The notes: generated by a model not told the origin, from the sequence alone. Counted from the first letter of the stretch, positions 54,018 to 63,152 are shown. The stretch: 64,000 nt of DNA from Opitutus sp. GAS368 (GCF_900104925.1 NZ_LT629735.1:3827001-3891000), one strand, 5' to 3'. A program made the numbers and translations.

Positions 54018-54908
54018 ATGACTGGCTGGCGCCCCTTCACGATTGCCCGGATATTGGCCTCATTGCTCTGCGGGATGATGCTGACCGGCAGTGCTTTTGC
54101 CGCGGACCCGCCGGAGTGGCTCGCGCCCTACCCGCCCTTCAAGATCGCCGGCAACCTTTACTGGGTCGGGAGCAAGGACCTCGCGAGCTACCTGATTGCG
54201 ACGCCGCAGGGTTGCATCCTCATCAACAGCTCCCTCGAGCCCAGTGTGCCGCTGATCCAGGCGAGCGTGGAGCAGCTGGGCTTCAAGTTCAGCGACATCA
54301 AGATCCTTCTCATCAGCCACGCCCATTGGGACCACGACGCGGGCAGCGCCCTGGTCAAGCAGCTGACCGGCGCCACCTACATGGTGATGGAACCGGACGT
54401 GCCCGTCGTGGAATCCGGCGGCCGGGCCGACTTCTACTACGGCAGCTTTCCCGGCTCCCTCTATCCGCCGACGAAGGTGGACCGCGTGCTGCACGATGGG
54501 GACGAGGTGAAGCTGGGCGACACCGTCCTTGTCGCGCACCTGACCGCCGGCCACACGAAAGGCTGCACCACCTGGACCATGAAGGTCACCGAGGCCGGCC
54601 GGGAATACAACGCCGTCATCGTCGGCAGCCCTAACGTGAACACCGGCTTCAACCTGATTGACAACAAGCGCTACCCGCAGATCGCCGACGATTATGCGCG
54701 GGGATTCGCCGTGTTGAAGACCCTGCCCTGCGATCTGTTCCTCGGCGCCCATGGCGCTTATTTCGGGATGCTGGCCAAGCGCGCGCAGCTGAAGCCGGGC
54801 GCCGCGAACCCGTTTGTCGATCCCGAGGGCTACGCCAAATACGTCGCCGAACGGGAGCAGGCCTTCCGCGACGAGCTGGCGAAGCAGAAGGCCGCCGCGC
54901 ATCCCTGA
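54018..54908 (+). CDS. Exported B3-subclass metallo-beta-lactamase-fold hydrolase
   Basis: A 296-residue periplasmic protein with a signal peptide (ILASLLCGMMLTGSAFAAD). Zinc ligands of the metallo-beta-lactamase fold are all present: HAHWDHDAG (HxHxDH), His in TAGHTKGCTTW and His in GAHGAYF. The Ser/Gly environment and the PEWLAPYPPFKIAGNLYWVG start match chromosomal B3 enzymes, which may hydrolyse beta-lactams or act on lactone-like metabolites. Activity cannot be judged from sequence. A GTG at 53937 extends the frame, but the ATG at 54018 gives the signal peptide directly. Confidence 0.87.
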   Translation: MTGWRPFTIARILASLLCGMMLTGSAFAADPPEWLAPYPPFKIAGNLYWVGSKDLASYLIATPQGCILINSSLEPSVPLIQASVEQLGFKFSDIKILLISHAHWDHDAGSALVKQLTGATYMVMEPDVPVVESGGRADFYYGSFPGSLYPPTKVDRVLHDGDEVKLGDTVLVAHLTAGHTKGCTTWTMKVTEAGREYNAVIVGSPNVNTGFNLIDNKRYPQIADDYARGFAVLKTLPCDLFLGAHGAYFGMLAKRAQLKPGAANPFVDPEGYAKYVAEREQAFRDELAKQKAAAHP

Positions 54909-55032
54909 GGACAGGCAAAGGGAATCCAGGCCTTCATGGAGCTGGGGGCAGTGGGTCGGTTTCGGTCCTTTTGAGGGTAGCCGGGCTTTTGCAGGTTGGG
55001 GTTTATACCAATCGCCTCAAGCTACTACACTC

Positions 55033-55108
55033 TACACCAAGGTCGCCAAGACCGCGAAGCAGATCCTGCGAGGGGAAATATCTCTGCGTTCTTTGCGGCC
55101 TTCGTGTA
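55033..55108. repeat. TACACCAAGG inverted repeat
   Basis: TACACCAAGGTCGCCAAGAC is mirrored by GTTCTTTGCGGCCTTCGTG and TA. It lies in the gene-free stretch between the metallo-hydrolase and the NTF2-like gene. Confidence 0.65.
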
Positions 55109-55153
55109 AAAGCTTTGGGTGTTTGGTATTATCCCCGACAGGCGATCATTGAC

Positions 55154-55178
55154 TGTCGGGCATAAAGCCCGACCTACA
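55154..55178. repeat. Half TGTAGG-family element
   Basis: TGTCGGGCATAAAGCCCGAC then CTACA: a single hairpin with the CTACA terminus of the family, without the second half. Confidence 0.5.
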
Positions 55179-55211
55179 TCAAACTGACCCACTACCAGCT
55201 GGGGCTCGGAG

Positions 55212-55274
55212 GAAACGCAAAGACGCAAGGGCGCTAAGGATTTCCCGTTTGTCGATCCTTCGCGTCCTGGCGTT
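55212..55274. repeat. AACGCAAAGACGC inverted repeat
   Basis: AAACGCAAAGACGCAAGG is mirrored by CCTTCGCGTCCTGGCGTT. The unit at 57329-57376 is of the same family. Confidence 0.65.
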
Positions 55275-55337
55275 CTTCTGTCGGACTCGGTGAGCTGGGC
55301 GAACGATTCCAGGGCGGTCGCGAGCCGCCCCTGAAAG

Positions 55338-55697
55338 TTAATAGAAAAACTCTTCGGAGACGATCTTGCCCTTCTTGACCTGATACACGCAGAGTTCGCC
55401 CATCTTCATCCGTCCCTGCCCCTTCATGGTCATGTCGATGCTCATGGTGCAGGCGAAGGCCTTTTCGGCCACGACCGGCTCCGAGACCTTGAGGGAGTGC
55501 AGTTTCTCAATCCCGGCGGAGAATTGCCGGCTCTTGGCGATGATGGCCTTGAGGCCCTTGGTCTCCTTCTCGGAGCCGGGCATGGCTTCGGCCTCGATGC
55601 TGACTGCATTCTTGGCAAACAGTTTCTTTTGGGCTTTTTCCCATTCGGCCTTGCGGCAGAGGGCGACGAGTTGCTTGGCGATGGTTTTCGTTGTCAT
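55338..55697 (-). CDS. NTF2/SnoaL-like small protein
   Basis: A protein of about 119 residues with the SnoaL-like alpha+beta pattern (KQLVALCRKAEWEKAQKKLFAKNAVSIEAEAMPG ... ELCVYQVKKGKIVSEEFFY). It may bind a small hydrophobic ligand or assist a nearby enzyme; no catalytic residues can be assigned. The ATG at 55697 is preferred over the upstream ATG at 55736, because the extra 13 residues (MLPIEIQIPGHKN) look non-conserved. Confidence 0.75.
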   Translation of the reverse strand: MTTKTIAKQLVALCRKAEWEKAQKKLFAKNAVSIEAEAMPGSEKETKGLKAIIAKSRQFSAGIEKLHSLKVSEPVVAEKAFACTMSIDMTMKGQGRMKMGELCVYQVKKGKIVSEEFFY

Positions 55698-55736
55698 GTT
55701 TTTGTGACCGGGGATTTGGATTTCGATCGGCAGCAT

Positions 55737-56074
55737 TCTACCATGCCTCCTGACAACCCTATGTCAGGAGTGCGTGACAAATCAGCCAATGAGGCCAATC
55801 CGGGGGCAGGTTTTCTGTTTTGGAGCTGAGCCGGACTCATGCAATTGAAGTTCGCTCCATTCGCCAGCGGCCCAGGGCAAGGTGAAGTGCTCTGACCCAG
55901 CGCGCTTCAGGATGTTCGCTCCCAAACCAGTGTGTTGGGGTCAACCCGCTCCACCACCGATTGCATGATCCCGGCTGAGTCCAAAGATCGGACAGCGCCT
56001 CCTTTCCCACCGGATGCTTCCGGCGCGCGCTTTGCCATCGACGCCGGAGAAAACGCGCCTACATCTTTCCGCCT
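55737..56074. other. Gene-free stretch
   Basis: No gene or repeat family was recognised in this 338-base gap between the divergent NTF2-like gene and the lipocalin-like gene. A short dyad, TGACAAC/TGTCAGGAG near 55750-55770, may be regulatory. Confidence 0.35.
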
Positions 56075-56536
56075 ATGGCAACAAAGGATGCTTCGCTTTC
56101 CACGGCGTTGGTCGGGACCTGGTCATTGCTCTCGCGGGAGGATCGCACTCCCGCCGGCGAACCCCGCATCGAGCCTTCGCTGGGCCCGGACCCGGTCGCG
56201 CTTTTGTTTTTCGACCGGCAGGGGCATTTTGCCGCCCAATTCATGAAGCGCAACCGGAGCCCGGCGGGCGAGGCTGAGGCCAGCGGTGCAACCGGGGTGC
56301 CGAACAACAGCCGCGCGCGGGGCGGGTATGACGCCTACTTCGGCACCTACGTGGTCGATGAGTCGGCCGGAACCGTCGCCACAACCCTGGCTGGTGCCCT
56401 CTCGCCGGAGAATGTCGGCGCGGTCTTTGTCCGCCACATGAGCGTGGCCGGCGACGTGCTCACCATCCGGTTGGAAACGGCATCCGGCGATGGCGAACGC
56501 ATTGTCCGGACCCTGCGCTGGAAGCGCGTGGGCTGA
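56075..56536 (+). CDS. Lipocalin-like domain protein
   Basis: A 153-residue protein with the lipocalin-like pattern (LVGTWSLLSREDRTPAGEPRIEPSLG; LLFFDRQGHFAAQF; YDAYFGTYVVDESAGTVATTLAGALSPENVG; LTIRLET). Such proteins probably bind small hydrophobic compounds or act as single-domain hydrolases, and no substrate is known. No signal peptide is evident. It is convergent with the AlkD-like gene. Confidence 0.78.
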   Translation: MATKDASLSTALVGTWSLLSREDRTPAGEPRIEPSLGPDPVALLFFDRQGHFAAQFMKRNRSPAGEAEASGATGVPNNSRARGGYDAYFGTYVVDESAGTVATTLAGALSPENVGAVFVRHMSVAGDVLTIRLETASGDGERIVRTLRWKRVG

Positions 56537-56599
56537 CCCGCCGATGGCCGGGGCCACAGTCTCCGGCCGGCAACCTGCACAGTTTCTTTGGGTTCAGTC

Positions 56600-57307
56600 T
56601 CAGCACCGCACGGTCTTGCGCTTGGGGGCGATGGCCGCGCCGCGGCGGGACTTCAGGATGTAGGCCTCGGCCTCGGGGATCTTGCAGTCGGTGTCGCCCA
56701 CATCGACCTCGACCTTGCCCAGCTTCCGGGCGGTCGCGATCGCTTTGGCGGCGAGCGGTGCCACATAGGTGCCGATGGCGATGACGAAGCCGTTCATGGC
56801 CTGCCGCACGCGGTTGGGCGCGGCGGGCAGGGTTTTCGGGATGCGGTCGAGCAATGCACCGAGTTCCTTGATGGGCAGCTGGTCGTCCGGGAGAATCGTC
56901 CCGAGGGCGCCGAGTGTGTTCCAGCCGGCGATGACCACGGGCTCCTTCTTCGAGTCGGTCCATGCCCTGGCCAAAGCGAAGCCCTCCGGGTGCTCGGATG
57001 CCACCCATGGCACGATCGTGGCCGAGATCATGCGCCACGCCGCCAGGTCGGCCCAGGACTGAAGCTGCTTGGCGGTCATCTGCGCGCCGTCGGCGAACAT
57101 ACCGGCGAGGTATTGGGCGTCGCCGTTGCCGGTGGCGTAGAGTTCCAGCGCGAGCGCCTGGTCGCCCTTGAGCTTCTTCGCGAGCGGCTGGAGGTCGCCG
57201 ATCTTCACGCCGAAGAACGGTTCCTTGGCGCCGTGCTTCAGCCAGAGCGTCTTGACCGCCGGGCTGCCCAGCGCCTGCAGCGCGGCCATGGCTTCCTTGA
57301 GTTTCAT
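56600..57307 (-). CDS. DNA alkylation repair (AlkD-like HEAT-repeat) protein
   Basis: A 235-residue all-alpha protein resembling the AlkD family of DNA glycosylases that remove alkylated bases. Typical features are VKTLWLKHGAKEPFFGVKIGDLQPLAKKLKGDQALALELYATGNGDAQYLAGMFAD and the helix pairs following. The catalytic Trp/Asp of true AlkD cannot be assigned with certainty; the C-terminal region (DVGDTDCKIPEAEAYI) is divergent, so it may belong to a related branch without activity. Confidence 0.82.
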   Translation of the reverse strand: MKLKEAMAALQALGSPAVKTLWLKHGAKEPFFGVKIGDLQPLAKKLKGDQALALELYATGNGDAQYLAGMFADGAQMTAKQLQSWADLAAWRMISATIVPWVASEHPEGFALARAWTDSKKEPVVIAGWNTLGALGTILPDDQLPIKELGALLDRIPKTLPAAPNRVRQAMNGFVIAIGTYVAPLAAKAIATARKLGKVEVDVGDTDCKIPEAEAYILKSRRGAAIAPKRKTVRC

Positions 57308-57328
57308 GGAATTAATCTTTGTTTGGAA

Positions 57329-57376
57329 AACGCCAAGGCGCGAGGTCTGAACCTTTGTGTCATTGCGCCTTTGCGT
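57329..57376. repeat. AACGCCAAGGCGC inverted repeat
   Basis: AACGCCAAGGCGCGAGG is mirrored by GCGCCTTTGCGTT. It begins 22 bases upstream of the AlkD-like start (minus strand) and is related to the unit at 55212-55274. Confidence 0.6.
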
Positions 57377-57473
57377 TCAATCTTCACCGCAGCACGCCGC
57401 GGGTGCCAAGGGATCTTGGCCGCAGAGCTATCAGTGTCGCCATGTTTTCAGAGACGATTTTCCCGCAGTTTAG

Positions 57474-57839
57474 TCAATCCCGGGCGCCGGCTCCGCGCAC
57501 GTCCTGGAGGGCGGCGATCAGGGCGTTGTCGAGCTCGCGCAGGCTGTTGAACTGACGCTTGGCCTGCGTCATCTTCTGCGTGAGTGCATCGATGGCGGCC
57601 TGCAGGTTTCGATAGTAGGCCAGGTGCGCGGGCTTCGTCAGCGGTCCGAGTTCCCGGGCATCCGGCCAGGTGCGTCTCTTCTCTTTGTAGCCTTCGGGAT
57701 CGGCGCGATATTCCGCCAGGGACGCTTCGATCATATCGGCCAATGTTTCGCCGCGGATCAGTCGCTCCCGGCTGAGGAGCAGGATGGCCGTGGCCGCTCC
57801 CCTCACCCGGTCGTCGTTCCATTTGATCTTCAGCCGCAT
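57474..57839 (-). CDS. Hypothetical protein, 121 residues
   Basis: A charged, mainly helical protein (MIEASLAEYRADPEGYKEKRRTWPD; TQKMTQAKRQFNSLRELDNALIAALQD) with no recognised domain or membrane segment. Codon and composition pattern look genuine. The ATG is well defined, and a further start inside is unlikely. It is followed at distance by the AlkD-like gene on the same strand; no shared function is evident. Confidence 0.65.
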   Translation of the reverse strand: MRLKIKWNDDRVRGAATAILLLSRERLIRGETLADMIEASLAEYRADPEGYKEKRRTWPDARELGPLTKPAHLAYYRNLQAAIDALTQKMTQAKRQFNSLRELDNALIAALQDVRGAGARD

Positions 57840-57909
57840 GCCGGATGGTTCCGCCCGCCGCTCCCCGGGTCAATAGCGCCGGCGTGGACCGATCGGGACG
57901 ATGCGCCCG

Positions 57910-58042
57910 TCAAAGCCGGACCGTCACGCGCATGAAGGTCGCGGGAATGTGGGTGCCCGGGGCGGCCTTGTTGTGGGCCTCGGCCTGCTCGACGAGCAGG
58001 CGCTGCAATTCCAGCGCAGTCCCGTCCCGCCCTGCTTGGGAC
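57910..58042 (-). pseudogene. Possible gene fragment (C-terminal relic)
   Basis: The minus-strand frame reads LQRLLVEQAEAHNKAAPGTHIPATFMRVTVRL before a stop, which looks like the C terminus of a real protein. Upstream it runs out of frame into the YkgJ-type gene, and no start is visible. It may be the remnant of a truncated gene. No family was recognised. Confidence 0.3.
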
Positions 58043-58792
58043 CTACTGGAAATAACCCTCGGGCTGCAGCATGCCGGCTTCGTCATCGAGTTCATCCGGA
58101 CCTTCCTCCCAGCACGATGAGGGAAAGGCGGGCTGGCGCTGCGTCCAACGCACGGCGCACAGGCTGTCGGTGAGCGCCTCGTGCAGCGCCGAGCCGAAAT
58201 CATACGCCCGGCCATCGAACCCCGCCTCCACGGCGCCCTGGTCGATCGCCAGCATGACGGCAAACATCCGGGCGCGGATTTCCGGGATGAGGACGTCGAC
58301 CGTATCGAAGCCGGATTCGAGATTCGAGCGGCAGCCGGCCAGGTTGCGGCTGTGATGGGCGCGGCAGGCCTCGGGCCGCGCCTCGTAGATCGAGCAGCTG
58401 CCCTCGCGCAACAGGGCGCAGGGGATTTTCAACGCGGCGCGTTTTTCGAGGCTGCGTCCGGCGAACGCCTGGCGATGGGCCGCGGTCCGGGTGATGACGC
58501 CCTCCAGCTCGGCGGGCGAGAAGTGGGTCTGGATATGCTCCGCCGCGATCAAGACCTCGTGCGCCTGCACCCCCACCGGCACATGGCAACAGGTGCCGCA
58601 ACCGGCCCGGCACGCCACCACCGCTCGGGCCGCGGCGGGCGCCGAGTCGTAGGCGCGGTCGAAGCGCGTGCGCACCGTGCGGAGCACCGCCAGGGAGTCG
58701 GCCGGATTGCGCACCTTCTGCAAGCGCTCCAGCACCCAGCCCCCGGTTTTTTCAAACAGGGCTTCCTCCTCGGTTGACCAGACGGCGCACAT
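58043..58792 (-). CDS. YkgJ-type cysteine-cluster protein
   Basis: A 249-residue protein with a cysteine pattern that probably binds zinc or an iron-sulphur cluster: CRAGCGTCC in the first third and CALLREGSCSIYEARPEACRAHHS in the middle. YkgJ-family proteins occur widely and their function is unknown. Helical segments surround the cluster. The start is the ATG at 58792. Confidence 0.82.
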   Translation of the reverse strand: MCAVWSTEEEALFEKTGGWVLERLQKVRNPADSLAVLRTVRTRFDRAYDSAPAAARAVVACRAGCGTCCHVPVGVQAHEVLIAAEHIQTHFSPAELEGVITRTAAHRQAFAGRSLEKRAALKIPCALLREGSCSIYEARPEACRAHHSRNLAGCRSNLESGFDTVDVLIPEIRARMFAVMLAIDQGAVEAGFDGRAYDFGSALHEALTDSLCAVRWTQRQPAFPSSCWEEGPDELDDEAGMLQPEGYFQ

Positions 58793-58936
58793 GAGCCCGC
58801 CACTAGACGGAAGCAGGTGCAGGATGACAAGGACTGTCCGGTGCGGCCCCGACCCGAAGCGCGCTATTTGTTCCTTCCGCGCCCAAGGGCACCCGCGTCA
58901 GTCACCCCTCCGCTAATGGCCCAAGGTGCCACCTGA

Positions 58937-60679
58937 TCAGGGCTTGGCGGCGGGTTCTTCCACAATCTCGAAGATCGGCTCGGGCATCATCGGCTCGGGG
59001 CAGTTGACGGTGAGCGGCGTGTGGCCGTCCCAGTAAGGGAAGCGCGCAAGCAGTTGGGCGTGCGCTAATGGGTTGAGCGGACTCAACTCGTAGGAGCGCT
59101 TCTTAAACCGCTCGAAGAACGCCGGGAACTCTTCCGCGGTTTCGGGTGGCGAGCCATAATCCTTCATATGTTCAATGTCGGTGCAGGCCCCGCTGCCAAA
59201 GACCAGCAGGTTGTAAGGACCGGCAACAGTCTGTTTCGCTTTGTAGCGATCCCAATCCGGCTTGGCGGACACCCCAACCGTGACGCTAAACCAGTGAATG
59301 GGCAGGCTCGTCAGTTTTCTGAACTCCGTGATAGCGGCCCGAAAAGCCTCCGTGAGCGCCTCTTCCTTGGACACCGCCCCGTAGACAAACCCGCAGGCCT
59401 TATTGTCGCGATACATGCCGGTCGCGTTCGCGTCGAACACACCCTTATCTGTAAGCGTAACATAGGCCACCCATCCAAGCGATATCCGGCCAAGCTGGTC
59501 ACTGCCTTTCAGGGCCTCGAAGTTGGGCAGTTGGTGAGCGTCGATCACAACAGCGGAGATGTGCTTTGCCTCCTCGAGGCTGCTCCCCGCGGCCAATTCG
59601 CCCGAGGTCGGGTCTGATCCCCCTTTAAACCGATTCCCCCAGAACGCGAGGATGACGTCAGACGGCTCGAGCATTTCGTAACCTTTCGGTGCTTTCAGGT
59701 GCCGCTCGGCCCACGATGCCGGCGTGCTGTTTCCAACCCGCGCGGGCAGTGCGCGGGCCTTGGCCGCGGTCTGCTCCGCTGCGGTGACTTTTTGGAGGGC
59801 CTGCTGTTTCGCCCGGTTGAGCTGGTCGTCGGTGATTTGGTTGAGCAGCTCTTTAGCCTTAGCGAAGTCTCGCTTCACGCCGGTGCCGTTCTGGTAGGCC
59901 TCGGCGAGGTCCAGTCGCGCACTCTGGCCGTAATAACTGCCCATTGCGACGGCCTTCTCGAGCCAGCCGATCGCCGCCTTCTCGTCCTTCGGCACGCCGT
60001 CGCCTTTCATCAGGATCTCCGCGATTTCATTCATGATGGTGCCCTGGGTCATCGGGTCCTCGATCTCCGCGCCGCGCTGGAGCCACTCGAGCGCCTTGGC
60101 CGGGATCTTCGGCACGCCTTTGCCGGAGCGGTAGGCCTCCGCCACCCGCCGGAACGCCTCGGCGGCGCCGGCGTTGGCCGCCTTCTTGAACCATGCCACC
60201 GCGAGTTCGTCGTCCGGCTTTACGGCCTGCAAGAGCGCGCCCGGCTGCTGCTCCTTGTATTCCGTTTCCTGGTAGGCTTCGGCGAGCATATACATCGCAT
60301 TCGCGCTGCCCGTGTTCGCCGCCTTGAGGGCCCACTCCAAGGCCAGCTTGCCGTCCGCTTGCACGCCCCAGCCGTAGCCGTAGGCCTGCGCCACCCGAAA
60401 CATCGCCTCGACGTGGCCGCGCTCCGCCGCGCGTCGATACCAGTACAACGCCTTCGTTTCCTTCGCCTCGTCTTCGCGGTTGAATTTGTTGAAGAAGTAA
60501 GCCTCTCCGAGTGCGAACATCGCTTGCGGATCGCCCTTCTCCGCGGCGGCAATCATCACCGCCTCGGAAGGCGCGGCAGGCTTTTCATCGGCCGCCCGGC
60601 CCGGCGCTGTGCCGGCGAGGACAACCGCGACCAGCAGGGCGCCGGCAAGTGTTTTGGTGAGACGAAACAGGGAGCGCAT
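58937..60679 (-). CDS. Exported Sel1-repeat protein
   Basis: A 580-residue protein with a signal peptide (TLAGALLVAVVLAGTAPGRAAD). Residues about 40-310 hold about seven Sel1/TPR-like repeats of 36-40 residues (for example LGEAYFFNKFNREDEAKETKALYWYRRAAERGHVEAMFRVAQAYGYGWGV). Such repeats bind other proteins. Residues about 350-580 form a separate domain of unknown fold (LKAPKGYEMLEPSDVILAFWGNRFKGG). The frame is open upstream to 61228, but the ATG at 60679 gives the signal peptide. It is downstream of the M20 peptidase gene on the same strand (8-base gap). Confidence 0.85.
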   Translation of the reverse strand: MRSLFRLTKTLAGALLVAVVLAGTAPGRAADEKPAAPSEAVMIAAAEKGDPQAMFALGEAYFFNKFNREDEAKETKALYWYRRAAERGHVEAMFRVAQAYGYGWGVQADGKLALEWALKAANTGSANAMYMLAEAYQETEYKEQQPGALLQAVKPDDELAVAWFKKAANAGAAEAFRRVAEAYRSGKGVPKIPAKALEWLQRGAEIEDPMTQGTIMNEIAEILMKGDGVPKDEKAAIGWLEKAVAMGSYYGQSARLDLAEAYQNGTGVKRDFAKAKELLNQITDDQLNRAKQQALQKVTAAEQTAAKARALPARVGNSTPASWAERHLKAPKGYEMLEPSDVILAFWGNRFKGGSDPTSGELAAGSSLEEAKHISAVVIDAHQLPNFEALKGSDQLGRISLGWVAYVTLTDKGVFDANATGMYRDNKACGFVYGAVSKEEALTEAFRAAITEFRKLTSLPIHWFSVTVGVSAKPDWDRYKAKQTVAGPYNLLVFGSGACTDIEHMKDYGSPPETAEEFPAFFERFKKRSYELSPLNPLAHAQLLARFPYWDGHTPLTVNCPEPMMPEPIFEIVEEPAAKP

Positions 60680-60687
60680 GGTCCGGG

Positions 60688-62178
60688 TTATTTCGCCAGT
60701 TCGTAGAGATATTCCACATACGACAGCGTGGCGCCGTCGTAGCCCTGGATCTTCGGGTTCGTGGACTCGATCAGGACGAATTCGTCCGGCGCGTGCTGGC
60801 CGGTGCCGTAGCCGAGGCCGAAATGACCGGCGGCGAGCGACAGCGGCGGATCCGTGAAGATGAAACCCGGATACGAACCCGCCAGCCAGGGCCAGATCAC
60901 GGGGTCGATGCCGTGGCCTTTCAGCACGCTGATCTGCGCCTGGATCAGCGGCGTGTTGAGCGAAGTGCGCGTCGGGTTGTAGCCGCCGGTCATGTTGACG
61001 TCGATGTCCCCGTAGCCGCGCTTTGCCAGGTGGGCCTTCAACTGGGCCAGCGCTTCGGGCGCGGTCTGCCCGGGCACGAGCCGCAGGTCGAGCTTGGCGG
61101 CCGCCTTGTGCGGCAGGATGGTCTTGCCGCCCGGGCCGGTGTAGCCGCCGTAGATGCCCTCGATGTTCACCGTCGGCATGGCCTCGTAGCGCTCCAGCGC
61201 CGGGAGGAACGGCAGGTCGTCGATCCATTTCACCGCGCCGGAGGCGACCTTGAACTGCTGCTCGTTGAGTTTTCTGGCGGCCGTGGCGATGAGCGCCTTG
61301 TCCGCGTCTCCCAGCGGCGGAACCTTGGCCATGAACCCGTCGATCAGCGGTGTGTTACCGTCGGGCGTGACCAGGGTGCCGAGGGCCTGCACCAGCCGCC
61401 AGACCGGGCTGTCGATCATGGACTTGAACGAGGAGTGCGTGTCCCGCATCGGGCCGCGACCCCAGGTCAGCGAGTCGGCGGTGAGTTCGGCCTCGATGAG
61501 GCCCTTGGCGCCGAGATTGACGGTGACATTGCCGTCGAGTCCCTGCGTCAGGTGCGGCAGGAACAGGCCGATGCACCTGGCCAGCGCAGCCGACACCTCG
61601 GGCCTGCGAACGATCTGCGCAATGTGCGGCGAGCCGATCTCCTCCTCGCCCTCGGCGACGAGCACCAGGTTGACCGGGAGTTTCTTGCCGGCAGTGCGGA
61701 AGGCGTCGAGCGCGGCCAGGAAGGCGGACTCGGGGCCCTTCTGGTTCATGGCGCCGCGGCCCATGACGATCTTGCCCAGTCCCGGCCGGTCGAGCAGCGC
61801 GGCCGCCAGCGGCGGGGACGACCACTCCTTCGGGTCGAATTGCTTGACGTCATACATGAAGTAGACGCCGACCGTCTTCGGGGCGCCGGCGTCGAGCGTG
61901 GCGAACACGCCCGGCTTGCCGTCGGTGTCGATGCGCGTCGCGGTCTGAAAACCGACGGACTTGAGCAGGCCGATCAGGTGATCGGCGCCCTCGGGATAGC
62001 CGAGGTTCTCCGCCGCGATCGCCGGCTTGCGGACCCACTCCTGCAGCCGGATCACCGCGTGGTCATGATTCCTGGCGATCTCCGCCTTGAGCGCGGCGAG
62101 GTCCGCCTCCGTCGCCATCATCCGCCCTGCCCACCCCACCGCCAGGGCGGTGGCCATCCCGAGGAAACGTAGGTTCAT
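60688..62178 (-). CDS. M20-family metallopeptidase
   Basis: A 496-residue zinc peptidase/deacylase with a signal-like N terminus (LRFLGMATALAVGWAGRMMA). The metal ligands include Asp in YFMYDVKQFDP, Asp/Glu in the GRGAMNQKG stretch and Glu-Glu in VAEGEEEIGSP; the usual first His of M20 enzymes (HxD) is YD here. Substrates are probably peptides or acyl amino acids. The upstream frame to 62364 has no signal, so the ATG at 62178 was chosen. The Sel1-repeat gene follows 8 bases later. Confidence 0.85.
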   Translation of the reverse strand: MNLRFLGMATALAVGWAGRMMATEADLAALKAEIARNHDHAVIRLQEWVRKPAIAAENLGYPEGADHLIGLLKSVGFQTATRIDTDGKPGVFATLDAGAPKTVGVYFMYDVKQFDPKEWSSPPLAAALLDRPGLGKIVMGRGAMNQKGPESAFLAALDAFRTAGKKLPVNLVLVAEGEEEIGSPHIAQIVRRPEVSAALARCIGLFLPHLTQGLDGNVTVNLGAKGLIEAELTADSLTWGRGPMRDTHSSFKSMIDSPVWRLVQALGTLVTPDGNTPLIDGFMAKVPPLGDADKALIATAARKLNEQQFKVASGAVKWIDDLPFLPALERYEAMPTVNIEGIYGGYTGPGGKTILPHKAAAKLDLRLVPGQTAPEALAQLKAHLAKRGYGDIDVNMTGGYNPTRTSLNTPLIQAQISVLKGHGIDPVIWPWLAGSYPGFIFTDPPLSLAAGHFGLGYGTGQHAPDEFVLIESTNPKIQGYDGATLSYVEYLYELAK

Positions 62179-62281
62179 GGCCGGGACGATGCCAAGCCTC
62201 ATACAGGCGGCAATCCAAGATTGCCGTGCCGCTTCGAGGTTGCCTGCCGCCGCGCGCACGGGCACTGTGCCGATGCCCGCC

Positions 62282-63070
62282 ATGAGCCATCTCCGCGCCG
62301 CCCGCCTTCTTGCCTTGCTGGTCCTAGCCGCTGGCGAATTGGTGCGGGGCGCGGCCCCCGACAACCGATTGGCCGGTTACTGGGTTACTCCGCCAGAAGC
62401 AGCCGTATCGGCCGCCTTCACCTTCAGCATCTTTGGCAAATGGACGATCGTTGCCCCGCACCTGGCGGGCGCACCCGACACCCGGGCCCGTTACACGGTG
62501 GAAAGCACGGGCAACAGCGGAACCCTCACCCTGGATGAACCGGCGGGCAAGCAGCACCAGGCACCGGGCAGCATTCACTACGAGTTGCAGGGCGGCGAAC
62601 TCGCGCTTGAGCTCTCCGGCCCCGCGCAGCCGACCCGCTGGCGGCTGGTCAAGGGAGTTCCGCCGCCCCCGCCGGAGATGGTTGACCTGACCAAATCGAA
62701 GCCGGCGCCGGTGAAGCCCGTGCGGCCGGCGGAGCCGGCCAAACCCGCCCCGACGCTGGGCGGCAGCTGGACCACCGAGCCCGGAGTCGAGAAACAGCTC
62801 ATGCTGTTCATCACCCGAGGCCGCACCGCGGACATGGCGATCAACCAGCAGTGGATCAAGGGCAGCGACCTCCCCGTCACGGCCCGGAGCACTCCCTACA
62901 CCGGCACCTTTGCCGACGGCCGCGGCCAGCTGAAGCTGGCCCGCCCCGAGCCCGAAGGCTCGCAGATTCCCCCGGTGCTGAACTTCACCTTCGAGGGCGA
63001 GGCGCTCATCATCACGGTCGACGACGGCAATTTCGCCGGGCAATACCGGCTGGTCCGCAAGGGCAAGTGA
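62282..63070 (+). CDS. Exported hypothetical protein with two similar halves
   Basis: A 262-residue protein with a signal peptide (LLALLVLAAGELVRGA). Two strand-rich parts (about 30-110 and 150-262), joined by a Pro/Ala/Lys linker (PPPPPEMVDLTKSKPAPVKPVRPAEPAKPAP), show the same lipocalin-like strand order (GYWVTPPE...WTIVAPHL and GSWTTEPG...LMLFITRG), suggesting a duplication. No function is known. ATG 62273 is an alternative start. It is divergent from the M20 peptidase gene. Confidence 0.7.
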   Translation: MSHLRAARLLALLVLAAGELVRGAAPDNRLAGYWVTPPEAAVSAAFTFSIFGKWTIVAPHLAGAPDTRARYTVESTGNSGTLTLDEPAGKQHQAPGSIHYELQGGELALELSGPAQPTRWRLVKGVPPPPPEMVDLTKSKPAPVKPVRPAEPAKPAPTLGGSWTTEPGVEKQLMLFITRGRTADMAINQQWIKGSDLPVTARSTPYTGTFADGRGQLKLARPEPEGSQIPPVLNFTFEGEALIITVDDGNFAGQYRLVRKGK

Positions 63071-63152
63071 CAGGATCGTCGGGACAGTGTTGGGAGTGCG
63101 CCCGCGTCGTTTTCGGCCGGACATTTGGTCGCCGGTGCGCTAGCGCTGGGAC

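Noticed and set aside
59600-59640. In-frame repeat insertion in the Sel1 gene (AAAGGGGGATCAGACC)
   Set aside because: A similar word occurs at 45.2 kb (GGGGTCAGATC), but the match is short and there is no palindrome or terminal symmetry.
61850-62364. Extended N terminus of the M20 peptidase to 62364
   Set aside because: The extra codons are antisense to the divergent exported-protein gene and lack a signal peptide; the ATG at 62178 gives a normal N terminus.
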